A stretch of 64,000 nt of DNA from Nepenthes gracilis. Its lineage: Eukaryota > Streptophyta > Magnoliopsida > Caryophyllales > Nepenthaceae. Position numbers and translations under genes: made by a program. The stretch's first letter is position 1. Every line of letters begins with the position of its first letter. This document shows, piece after piece, positions 10,461 to 20,721 of the stretch. The notes under the pieces are model-generated. The model had not been told where the DNA came from. It worked only from the letters and a program-made list of their open reading frames with translations, and did no database searches. The stretch lies in the NCBI GenBank assembly GCA_033239525.1, contig BSYO01000002.1, positions 18,839,901 to 18,903,900 on the forward strand. Direction: 5' to 3'.

Positions 10461-12658
10461 TTTGGTATGAAATTAACTAGTATGCAACAGAACCTTCTAG
10501 ATAAAAGATTGAAGACAATAATCTGGAACCTTCTAGAAAGTGAACTTAGGCAAAATATCTACTTCCTTCCTCCAATACTTTCACCTACCCCACTACCTAT
10601 AAATATTGGAAGTGGGGGTAAGGGACAAGAAGTTTGGAGAAAATTTAAGAAAGGGCATGGCGACGCAAAGAAAAAGCAGGAGAAGAAAGGAAGAAGAGGG
10701 AAAAAGAGGAGGAGGAAATTCCAGCGACTTTCAACCCAACCAAAATAGGAAAAATAATAAATCAGGCTAAGGCAAGTATACCATAAACCCTGTTTTTCCT
10801 TAATGTTACTTTTTGCTATCTCCTTTTTGGTATTATCATTCTAAAACCCTCCTCCTTTAAGATTTATTTGTAATATTGCATGTTTTATAAGTCTCTCATG
10901 AATTCATGAATAAATTGCATAATTAAGCATAAGTATAATGATTTATGAGTTTGAATTCATTGTATAGTTCACATTTCATGATCGAATTTCATTTCGAATG
11001 CCCCCGTCAAACCCTATCTCAAAAATGAAGGAATGAATGTTGTATAATTTTGTGTTATGGAAATGGAAATATTGTATTATGAATTATCTAAGCTTATCGA
11101 ACAATTTTATCTGGAAACTATGTAAAAATATGCTATACAAGATTTGTTAAAAATCCTAAGGCAAATTGAAGGATTAACTTTAAGAAGTTGAAGTGCCCAC
11201 TAATGAATGGGAATCCAAGGCTAAGAATTTAAGAATTCAGAGTTTCCTAAGATAAGATAAAATCAATAAGAAATTAGACCGATGATCATTCAACAGATAA
11301 CATTCTCTGGCATATCATTGATATTATAGTGGAAACTCAAGAATTATCCTAGCCTCATATGGTTGCAAGTAATATTCTTTAACAAGTCTTAAGATGTACA
11401 GTGGTAATCGAGGATAACTCCATCTATAGAGTGATATATGGTCCGCCTTTCCTTGGGACGTTACTATGGAGGATAAGAATTTATGACCATCCTATTCCTC
11501 AGAATGTAAATAAGGAGGATAAGAATTTATGATCATCCTACCATCGCGATATAAATAAGGAGGAACCCATGACCTTGGATTATGTGGAATATCATAATTT
11601 ATCCTCGATTATTCACTCTCTCAACTGCTAGGGCCTACTAGCCTTGGTCTCTCAAGATAATAAAAGGATTTATTTTAAAAGACAAGTGAAAAAGACATAA
11701 CTTAAGGAAGAGATAAAATAAACAAGGATAAGAGTTTGCCCACGAGTTTACAATACGCATCTTTTCATGCTTTTGCCCATGAGTTCATGAATATTCATCG
11801 TTTTATGTTTTTGCCTTATCCATATGCATATTTGGGCTCCTTTTAGCTTGTTTTGCTGGCTAAAGATAAGTAAAATGATTAATTGAAGGAAAAGATAAAT
11901 TAAATAAAAACAAGATTTTGACCACAAGCCATGTTCGTGCATCGTTCATGCTCTTGCATCATACATTTGCATATTTGATTTCTAATTCCCTTGCTGTCTC
12001 TTTTTGTATGTGTATATATGTTCGACCTTGTTTTATGGTACTTTGTTGAGCATATTGCTCACCCGTTATTGTTTTTCCCCCCTTCTAGATTAAAACCCAC
12101 AAGGCAATGCCTAATAAGAAAGAGCAAGGAGGGGGATTAGGTGAAGGAGGACTGGGGGACCTTGAAGACTTGGGATTTATAATGTGGTAGAAGTAATGCA
12201 ATGTAAATAGTTGATACAAGCTCAATGTTGTGTATTAAATGATAGCATGGCATATTGTTTATTATTATAGATAATTGTTATGCTTCTACAACTTATTTAT
12301 GGATATAGTCATACTTCTACAAGTATAATGTTAGGTTTCATACAGGTTCCTAGATAGCATCTCTCATTTAATCCAATATAATAGATTGAAATTACTGTAT
12401 TTGAGCCATGGATGAAATGGCATTTGATGGGGATCCTATGTATGTGTTGTGATTAAAATTTTGAGGTCTATCTATTTGTATGTCTTATACAGGTTGTATT
12501 ATCCAAATTATATTTATGGCTTTTGTCCATATTTAGAGGAGATTATGCCCAATTTTCTACAGAAATTAATGAATTTAAAATAATAACATATCAGTTTTAT
12601 TGAATATGATAATTAACAGAATGTCATAAAGGATTATGACCCGTTCTACTACAGTTGT

Positions 12659-13020
12659 AGAAAAAATTTAATTTCTAGGTCAACAAATTGATAATATGAC
12701 ACCCGTTGATGATGTCAGAATTTCTACATGTGTTCGGTTAACCTTATGAAGAATATAGCTTCCAAGGAATTTTGTCATGTGTTATTTCTAGTTTTGGCAG
12801 GCATTTTTCCTTAACATGGTTTGACGTTGTCGTGTATTTGGATTGATGTCGGTGCCACCATCATTGTGGTAAGGCTTTTGGGTCCTATGAATATTGACTT
12901 GTTGTATATTTATTTTTAATCGGTCATAGTATTGACAAGATTTCACATCTGGTTAGACAAGTAATCATATTATCAGTCCATTTGATAATTAAAGAGATAA
13001 TTAATTATGATTAGGATAAA
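12659..13020 (+). mobile_element. Probable right part of the element C LTR; right boundary not resolved
   Basis: Continues the sequence interrupted at 9821. A short block with GATGTCGG and GGTGCCACC near 12845-12860 resembles the terminal region of LTR 31623-33865. I could not find a convincing CA end or target duplication. Beyond about 13020 minus-strand Tat sequence begins. Confidence 0.45.
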
Positions 13021-13269
13021 TCATAGGATTTAAGATATGGTCCATCGCACTTCCAATATGGTGTTGTCCAAGTTCATTTGTGACTAAAAGCATCTTGTCT
13101 AAGTCATCCATGCTTGGGTTCAAGAGTACTTCCCTCATCTCCCTTACATATTACTCAAGGTTCACGAGTGCTTCTTACATGAAAGGATGACCCATTTACA
13201 TACAAAGTCCATGTTGGGGTTCGCTCATTGGGAAGCATATGTTTGTCTTCTCCTAATTGTTTTAGAATT

Positions 13270-13831
13270 GGGGTCATTTTTTTAACCACAAAATCTACAA
13301 GTGCTCAACCTTTTATATATGGTCTCACTTGAAATTCTATGTTCAACTTGCCAAATTCCACAGCCCAATATATCAAATATCTGAATACTTTTGGCCTCTG
13401 GAAAATCCCCTTCAACGGCTAATTAGTTAAGACGACGATCTTTAAAGTTTGGAAGCATGGATGGAATTTCCTCGTTGTGTGGATTAGAACTAACGCAACC
13501 TTTTGGCTTGTGAGAACATAGTCTCTACAACTGTCAAGATCTTACTGATGGAGTAGACTGGTCACTATATGTCAGCTTCTTACCTAACTAGAATTGAGCT
13601 CAATGTTGTGTCTGAGATGACCAAGTAATGATATAGTTTATCACCTTCTTTAGGAGAAGTTAATAGTAGAGGATTGGTGACATATTCCTTCAGTTCTTGA
13701 AAAGCCAGTTGACATTCTTCTATCCAATGGAACCTATTAGTCTTTGCCCCTCTCAAAACCTTAAAAATGCGAAGGTACTTCCCTACAAATATTGCCATGA
13801 ATCTAGAGAGTGCAACCAATCTCCCAATCAA
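13270..13831 (-). pseudogene. Tat-type RNase H region of element T
   Basis: On the minus strand, 13831 to 13580 is open and reads as the Tat-lineage link between RT and RNase H, including GRLVALSRF and FHWIEECQLAFQELK, ending in a segment like the start of RNase H (YLVISDTTLSSILVR). Further stop-interrupted matches run to about 13270, including AVEFGKLNIEF and ALVDFVV, typical of the end of Tat RNase H. Several stops make it non-functional. No integrase could be recognised to its left. Confidence 0.8.
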
Positions 13832-14222
13832 CCTCTTGACTTTTTTTTAAGGTCCAGGGCATATTCATATCAATGATTACTTTGATTTTATCTAGGTTCA
13901 CCTAGATCCTTGGTGGGATACTATGAAGCTGACAAATTTTTCAGAAGTCACCCTAAATACACATTTTGTGGGATTCAATTTCATTCGATATGCTCAGAGT
14001 ACCTTGAAAGCTTTGATTAGGTCTCAAAATATAGTTGTCATTCAGTACACTTCTATATTATTTCCTATTTGGGCTTCAAATATCTTATTGATTAGTCTTT
14101 GAAATGTTGCGCATATATTCTTTAAACCGAAGGGTAGGACCTTGTAGCAGTAGTTTCCTAGTCGATCATGAATAAGGTTATTTCTTCCTATTCTAGACTC
14201 ATCGGATCTGATTGTACCCTAA
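13832..14222 (-). pseudogene. Tat-type reverse transcriptase fragment, copy 1
   Basis: Minus-strand translation with frame changes gives AYLGYNQIR, then NYCYKVLPFGLKN, then IFEAQIGNN, and a connection-domain piece VTSEKFVSF. These are RT motifs in the expected order, but stops and shifts occur throughout and the catalytic Y-x-D-D motif is not intact. A second, better preserved copy of the same region lies next to it at 14225-14461, so the RT core is present twice in tandem. Confidence 0.75.
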
Positions 14223-14224
14223 AT

Positions 14225-14461
14225 AGGCATACTCATATTTTGTTAGATGTCACCCTAAACACACATTTTATTGGATTCAATTTCATTCGATGTGCTCGGA
14301 GTATCCCAAAAGCCTTGGTTAGATCTTGAATATGGTCATCGGCTACTACGCTTTTGACCAGTATGTCATCCATGTACACCTCCATATTTTTTCCTATTTG
14401 GCTTTTAAATATCTCGTTAACTAGCCCTAGATATTTTACTCCTACATTACTTAGACTGAAG
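14225..14461 (-). pseudogene. Tat-type reverse transcriptase core with catalytic YMDD, copy 2 (split by element E)
   Basis: Reading from 14461 leftward one frame is open for about 70 codons. It holds the catalytic motif EVYMDDILVKS, followed by HIQDLTKAF, LRAHRMKLNPIKC and VTSNK, then a stop. The preceding residues, ending GTYCYKVMPF, are at 24858-24929 on the far side of element E. The RT frame resumes exactly when E and one copy of its target duplication are ignored. Part of the plus-side Tat element T. Confidence 0.85.
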
Positions 14462-15137
14462 TGTGACGAAACAGATTTTTTTTTTTGATTCCGTCATTCA
14501 TAACACAATTGAAAACCTAAACTAAACCAATTAGGTGCAACATAGGATCACAAATGCCATCTAGGACCCATATACTTTTAACCATAATAAGTATAGCGGA
14601 AATTATTCTAACACTTGCGGAAGCATTCATATTCATTCCAAAATATTCATTTCCGAGTACATAGCCAAAAATGTTTAACCATAGAAGTCCATCAAGTCAT
14701 TAATATAATATTTCTCCAAAATCAACTTCCAAGGTCTTTAATAATCCTTCAGACAAGCTCTAATCACTCCAACTCGTCAGGCACAAGCTCTAAAGCTTCA
14801 TTTGTAGGGAAAAAAATATAAAATAGTGAGCCGATACTCAGCAAGGTACATGCATATGAACTGTAAAATGGTTAGGCCAAAACAATCATATAACCATGCA
14901 GCACCAGAACGTTTAATCAAAACATCATCTTGGAAAAACAGTAAGGGCACACCATAACGATATTAAACCTCATGCTTCATAAATAGAGACGCTATAGGTA
15001 AAACAATAAAGCGTAAACTATGACAATACATGGTAAAGGAAAACAATACCCTATCAATGCATTTATTCATTACCATCATTTTATTGTAATATAGCATATC
15101 GGTAAACGGTAAGCGGTACTTCATATTATTTTCCTCC

Positions 15138-15915
15138 TTGTACAAAGCCCCGAGGACGGCTATCATTCCCTCCTTGTACCAAGCCCCGAAAACGGCTATC
15201 ACTACCTCCTTGTACCAAGCCGCGAGGAAAATATCATTCCTCCTTGTACAAGCCCCGAGGTCGGCTATAATTTCCTCCCTGTACCAAGCCCCGAGGACGG
15301 CTATCATTCCCTCCTTGTACCAAGCGCGGAGGCTATCTTTCCCTCCTTGTACCAAGCCCCGAGGATGGCTATCATTCCCTCGTTGTACCAAGCCCCGAGA
15401 TCGGCTATCTTTTCCTCCTTATACCAAGCCCCGAGGACGGCTATCATTCCCTCCTTGTACCAATCCCCGAGGTCGGCTATCATTCCCTCCTTGTACCAAG
15501 CCCCGAGGACGGCTATCAGTCCCTCCTTGTACCAAGCCCCGAGGTCGGCTATCATTCCCTCCATATGCAAAGCCCCGAGGTCGGCTATCTTTTCCTCCTT
15601 GTACCAAGCCCCGAAGACGGCTATCATTCTCTCCTTGTACCAAGTCTCGAGGTCGGCTATCTGGCCCTCCTTGTACCAAGCCCCGAGGACGGCTATCATT
15701 CCCTCCTTGTACCAAGCCCTGAGGTCGGCTATCATTCCCTCCTTGTACCATGCCTTGAGGTCGGCTATCTTTTCCACCTTGTACCAAGCCCCGAGGATGG
15801 CTATCATTCCCTCCTTGTACCAAGCCTCGAGGACGGCTATCATTACCTCCTTGTACCAATCCCCGAGGAAGGCTAGCATTACCTCCTTGTACCAAGCCCC
15901 GATGACGGCTAGCAT
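15138..15915. repeat. 36-bp minisatellite in the 3' LTR of E, about 21 units
   Basis: Tandem units share CCCCGAGGTCGGCTATC and CCTTGTACCAAG; the commonest variants are GGTCGG/GGACGG and ATCATTCC/ATCTTTTCC. Because 36 is a multiple of three and the unit lacks stops, five of the six frames are open, giving artificial repeat proteins such as YKEGMIADLGAW per unit on the minus strand. One distinctive five-unit block (marker ATGCAAAG near 15564) occurs once here. Confidence 0.97.
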
Positions 15916-16069
15916 TCATCTTTTCATCAAAAATCCCTTTTTTTGTTTTTATATCTTCAGCTATCTTTAAGTATTTGAATACACAAGTCGGTATATTTTC
16001 AAAACAAATTATTTTTTAGATTTTTATCAAGGAAAGCTCTTTTTTCGTTAAGGGAGCCGGTTTCATTTT

Positions 16070-16720
16070 AAAAGAATTCTTTTTAGTACAAAAAGCCAAA
16101 GTTCTTTTTTCTCAAAATGCCGGAGTGCTCAGAAGCCGGAGTGCTTTTTCTCAAAAGGTCGGAGTGCTTTTTCTCAAAAAGCCGAAGTGCTCAAAAGCCG
16201 GAGTGCTTTTCACTAACAGGACGGAATGCTTCTTTACTAACATGACGTTGTGCTTTTTACTCCACTTTTAAAAGCCGAAGTTTCATAAAGGCTTTTTTCT
16301 CGTGAGGACGAGCTTATTTTCTCAACTAGAGTTCTTTTTAAAGCCGGAGTTCATTTTACATTAAAGCCGGAGTTCATTTTAAAGCCAGAGTTCTTTTTCC
16401 AACAAAAGGACGGAGTCCTTTTGACAGAAGGCGGAGTTCAAAAGCCGAAGCTCATTTCCCTTTAAAGCCGGAGTTCATTTCATATTAAGGCCGGAGCTCA
16501 TTTTCTCAAAGACCGGAGTTCATTTTAAAGCCAGAGTTCTTCTTCCAACAAAAGGATGGAGTACTTTTTACTCAGAGGATGGAGTACTTTTAAAAGTCGA
16601 AGCTCATAAATCCGAAGTACTTTTCACTAAAGGACGGAGTACTTTTTAAAAGTCAAAGCTCATAAATCTTGAGTACTTTTTTTTACTGAATGATAGAGTG
16701 CTTTTTCATTATGGGAAAAC
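16070..16720. repeat. Irregular CCGGAGT-rich repeat in the 3' LTR of E
   Basis: About 25 short units of roughly 18-35 bp, each with a (G)CCGGAGT or CGGAGT core followed by GCTTTTT or TCATTTT. It is the second tandem structure in the LTR and is matched at 23215-23850 in the 5' LTR. Confidence 0.8.
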
Positions 16721-17631
16721 AGAACTGATTCTTTATCAAGGAAAATTCGAACTTAATTTTCATTAATGGAAAGCTGAACTTCTTTTAAGTATGAGGTTAA
16801 CATAAATTCTTCTTTACTCAATGATCGGGACAAACATCGTACATATAACATATACTTATCGAGAATCGATATACTTGCAATGAAACATGCATATACTTGC
16901 ATTAAATCATGATCTTAAAATCGATATCCGTAATCGATTCTTTCGTGATACTTGCAATATTCTTAAAATATGACTTAAAAATGAGGTACACTTTATGGTT
17001 CGCCCACCTTTCTGATCGGAAGCTTTTCTCCTTCTCTTGCTCCTAGCTTCTTCAGATTGTTTCCTCCTTTCTCAAGCCGGGTAGATATAGAGAGGGGTTA
17101 GGTGAGGTAAGTGGGGTGAGTCATCCATTTCATACCTCTTTTCAGAGGGTAGGTGGGGCAAGTGGGTTAGGCTATACCGTGGTACTTTTTCTCAAAGTGT
17201 AATGAGGTAGTTTTACCTACCCCATTTGGTCTTGGATTCTAACTCAATAATAAAATGCGATTAATTTATTCCGGTCAATTTGTCAACGTAATATCTCTAA
17301 TCTAGTCAACTCCTTTAAATCCCGCCAACATCTCTTATTCCGGTCAACTTCTTATTATTCACTCCGCCCATCACTTTTTCATAAACTTCGGATTTCTTCT
17401 CCACAATTATACACCGGCCTCACCAACACACAAATAAGACTTCAAGGCCATGCCTCTCTTCACACAATTCACTCCGGTCTTCAAATGAGACAATTTCGAT
17501 TTCAAAATATGCTCTAATGCCGGTTTGGATTTTTTTAATACATTTTCTGAATAACCTTCAATTTTTCTCGATCCTTTGATTATTTTGACAATGACTTGGA
17601 CTTTCTATGATTCAGAATCTGGTCGTCACAA

Positions 17632-17650
17632 TCTCCCCACCATAAATTTG
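17632..17650 (-). other. Polypurine tract of element E
   Basis: On the minus strand TTTATGGTGGGGAGAT abuts the LTR start TGTGACGACC. This fixes the element's orientation as minus. Confidence 0.85.
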
Positions 17651-20019
17651 ATGATCCTCATGGTCTCATAATCACACGTATTCTTTCATCCAGAAGTCAT
17701 TCCCTCAGATAAATTACTCTAGGAAAACATTCTTATCACAAAATAAATTTTGTCTCTCATAACGACTCAAATAAATACTGATTTTCTCAACCATTGATAT
17801 AAGAAAGACCTTATAACGATAATTAATTTCAAAAGCGACCTACCAAAATGCTGGCCTTTTCTCCAATTTAATTTGATACTTCAAATGGATCCAATGAACT
17901 TCCACTTTAGTTCATTCCATGCTTCAAAAAATAATCACGGGGACCTTAAACTCTTAAATTCCCGAGCCATGGGTTCATGCCGGGGATTTAAACGGTTTAG
18001 GATAGTCATATTATGAAGACAACCCTAAAATCCCGAGACTACTGCCACATTCCAAAACGATCACCCAAAGTGTCAACATCACTTTTAATCATTATCGTAA
18101 TCTTAAGATCCCAATTCAAGAACATGGCATCCTATCACCCAATTTTTTGAACTCACTCACGATTTCGCTTTTACATCTCCCATGAAATCAAAGACATACA
18201 AGTCCAAAGATACATCGATTGCCAACATTGATGCCTCCTTTCAAAGAAGAACACCGAGGTCTACTTTCTCAACCTTTAAACACGTCTCGTCTATATACAA
18301 TATCATATGATCACCCTTCTTAATGGTACAACTATCTTGGCTTTTAAAACATTAGTTAATGATTATCTTCAAAGACGAAGCCCTAAGTTTTATGAGACTT
18401 TAGTTGCTAATTCGACTTACGCTCGGGGTGACATTAATCATGGACTTTTCCCCACTTAAATCAAAGGTATCTCACGTGGTGAGAGTAACAATCTCAAAGG
18501 GATTCCATCGATAACTTTCGTGGATCAACCCAATGACATAAGAGCATTTACCCCTATTCGATCTCCGAAAACTAGCATTTATCTTTCTTCTAAAAATTAC
18601 AAATCTCTTAGCCAAACGTCTCACTTGAATTGTAATCCTCGAAGAATACTTGTTGGATCACTTAAGAACTTTAGTTAGACCCAAGACGACCATACGCTTT
18701 TAGGACATTAATCGGTCTTTTCAATAGTCATCACTTAAAATCTTTATAGATCCCAAGGCCACGCTACCAAAGTGTTATAAGCCTAACAGGGCATTTCCTC
18801 CACAAAACTTGATTCCTCATTTTTTTTTTTTTTAAATTCATAAACGCTATCAGTCCATCTTATCTACCTTGAGTTCCTGGGATATTTTATAATAATACCA
18901 AAGTCTATGCTTCCACGGCTCTGCATGGAACTCTCAATGATCTCCGTAGATTTTGACACAACCTTAAATTATCGGTCAATAGATAAGTCAACCTAATCTT
19001 CCTTCTATAATCATCCTCGAATAGTCATACAGCCGAAGCCCCTCAATGACCACAAAATGGCTACGTATATTAATTAGGCTTAACTCAGATTCTCATTGAA
19101 TGTTCTATAGTAAGATGTCATCAATCTCTTTAAACTTATGCCTTAGACCCCACAACTCTATTGCCAGACATCATCCTTAGTCAATCCAACCATTATTGAA
19201 ACATTTTCTGAAAGTCTCATCAAAACAAAGTATTCATCCTTAAAGCTTGTATAAGCACATAAGACAATACCTCTTAATCCTCAAGACCCATGATCTACTT
19301 TACGTCAACTAATCGAGGTCAACATGCCATACCTTCTACCAAACATGGGGTCATCACAATGCCATCTTAAGTCTAAAAATCCACATCGTCAACCTCATTA
19401 TAACTCGAGGCTACCCAAAGGTCCAAACACTTAAGCATTTTTTTTTCCAAAACAATCATGAATTGTCATTCTATGACTTGATATACCTAAAATTTACTCC
19501 AGTCATACCAACCTCGAGCCAATGGCTCCACCCTAATCATTACACTTGCTAGGTTGATAAGGAAACCTTTCTTAAGGTTTACTAGCTTCAATCCATTTTT
19601 CGATTTTGGAGATTAATTAACCTAGGCCTTAGATCAACACTGATCAATTTAAGAACCCAATTGATACAAATCAAATTCCAATATTAAGGGGTTTCTACGC
19701 ACCATTTTCCTTTCGACCCCACAACCTATTACTAATATTAGCAGTTCCCGTCTAAGAGCCGCTACTAGCAGTTCTAAGACATTTCACCTTAAGCTAACTA
19801 ATTGGATTAAATCATCACTCTTAACATGGTACAGGCCTAAGTCATTGGGATTGGGCTAGCTTAATTACCAAACACCTCTATTTATTTATTCGATCATTCA
19901 TAACCTACCGAAACTTAATTAGTGCTAACACCTTAAGTCGGAACAAATTATAATCATCCTTTGATTCAACTTAACCTATCATAAGCTTCCGTTTTTCGAT
20001 CAATCAATTCCTAAGGCAT
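17651..20019 (-). mobile_element. Non-coding interior of element E (LARD-like)
   Basis: About 2.4 kb between polypurine tract and PBS without any recognisable gag, protease, RT or integrase and without a long open frame in either orientation. It is similar by eye to the interiors of F (42776-48630) and H (57020-59580). For example, the block ending in 'aatcaacactgatca..' near 19625-19700 matches H near 59181-59250. Conservation without coding potential suggests a packaged RNA mobilised in trans. Confidence 0.8.
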
Positions 20020-20021
20020 CT

Positions 20022-20039
20022 CAATTCTCTGATACCAAT
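20022..20039 (-). other. Primer binding site of element E (initiator-Met tRNA)
   Basis: On the minus strand the LTR end GTCACA is followed by ATTGGTATCAGAG. TGGTATCAGAG is complementary to the 3' end of plant initiator-methionine tRNA, the usual primer of this group. Confidence 0.92.
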
Positions 20040-20721
20040 TGTGACGGAATGGATTTTTTTTTATTTCTGTCATTCATAACACAATTGAAAACCCAAACTA
20101 AACCAATTAGGTGCAACACAGGATCACAGATGCCATCTAGGACCCATATACTTTTAACCATAATAAGTATAGCGGAAGTTATTCTAACACTTGCGGAAGC
20201 ATTCATGTTCATTCCAAAATATTTATTTTCGAGTACATAGCCAAAAATGTTTAACCATAGAAGTCCATCAAGTCATTACAATAATATTTCTCCAAAATAA
20301 GCTTCTGAGGTCTTTAATAATCCTTCAGACATGCTCTAATCACTCCAACTCGTCAGGCGCAAGCTCTAAAGCTTCATCTATAGGGAAAAAAATATAAAAC
20401 AGTGAGTCGAGGCTTAGCAAGGTACATGCATATGAATTGTAAAACGGTTATGCCAAAACGATCATATAACCATGCAGAACCAGAACGTTTAATCAAAACA
20501 TCATCTTGGAAAAACAGTAAGGGCACACCATAACAATATCAAACCTCATGCTTCATAAATCAGTACGCTACAGACTCTAAAATAATAAACTGCAAACTTT
20601 GACAATACATGATAGAATTGAAAACAATACCCTATCAAACATGCATTTATCATTATCATCATTTTACTGTAATATAGCATATCGGTAAAACGGTAAGCGA
20701 TACTTCATATTATTTTCCTCC

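Larger units (their letters stand above)
9822..12653 (+). mobile_element. Solo LTR D (2832 bp) with perfect 5-bp target duplication
   Basis: Begins TGTAATGTACC and ends CCGTTCTACTACA. GTTGT lies on both sides (9817-9821 and 12654-12658), so it is a complete insertion reduced to one LTR by recombination. The upstream region carries a cluster of TTGACC/TTGACT motifs (9927-10414) and a short tandem repeat (10250-10460). TATA box TATAAATA is at 10598-10605, GC-type donor at 10772-10773, perfect inverted repeat TGAGCATATTGCTCA at 12047-12061, acceptor-like TAG ending at 12088, and the GCCAT...ATGGC inverted repeat at 12405-12421. Its start resembles the F and 24930-27407 LTRs. Confidence 0.92.
14462..17631 (-). 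mobile_element. 3' LTR of element E (3170 bp)
   Basis: Plus-strand ends are TGTGACGAAAC and GGTCGTCACA. It contains the short version of the 36-bp array (15138-15915), the CCGGAGT-rich irregular repeat (16070-16720), and a few TTGAC-type motifs on the minus strand (17270-17350). The acceptor-like site near 14811 reads CAA instead of CAG on the minus strand. Confidence 0.9.

Noticed and set aside
10467..10748. 93-codon lysine/arginine-rich open frame
   Set aside because: It starts upstream of the TATA box and runs through the purine-rich leader of LTR D; the K/R run is a translation of a GA-rich tract.
15304..15970. Long repetitive open frames on both strands in the 36-bp array
   Set aside because: They exist in five frames at once because the unit is a stop-free multiple of three; no start context or frame preference supports translation.
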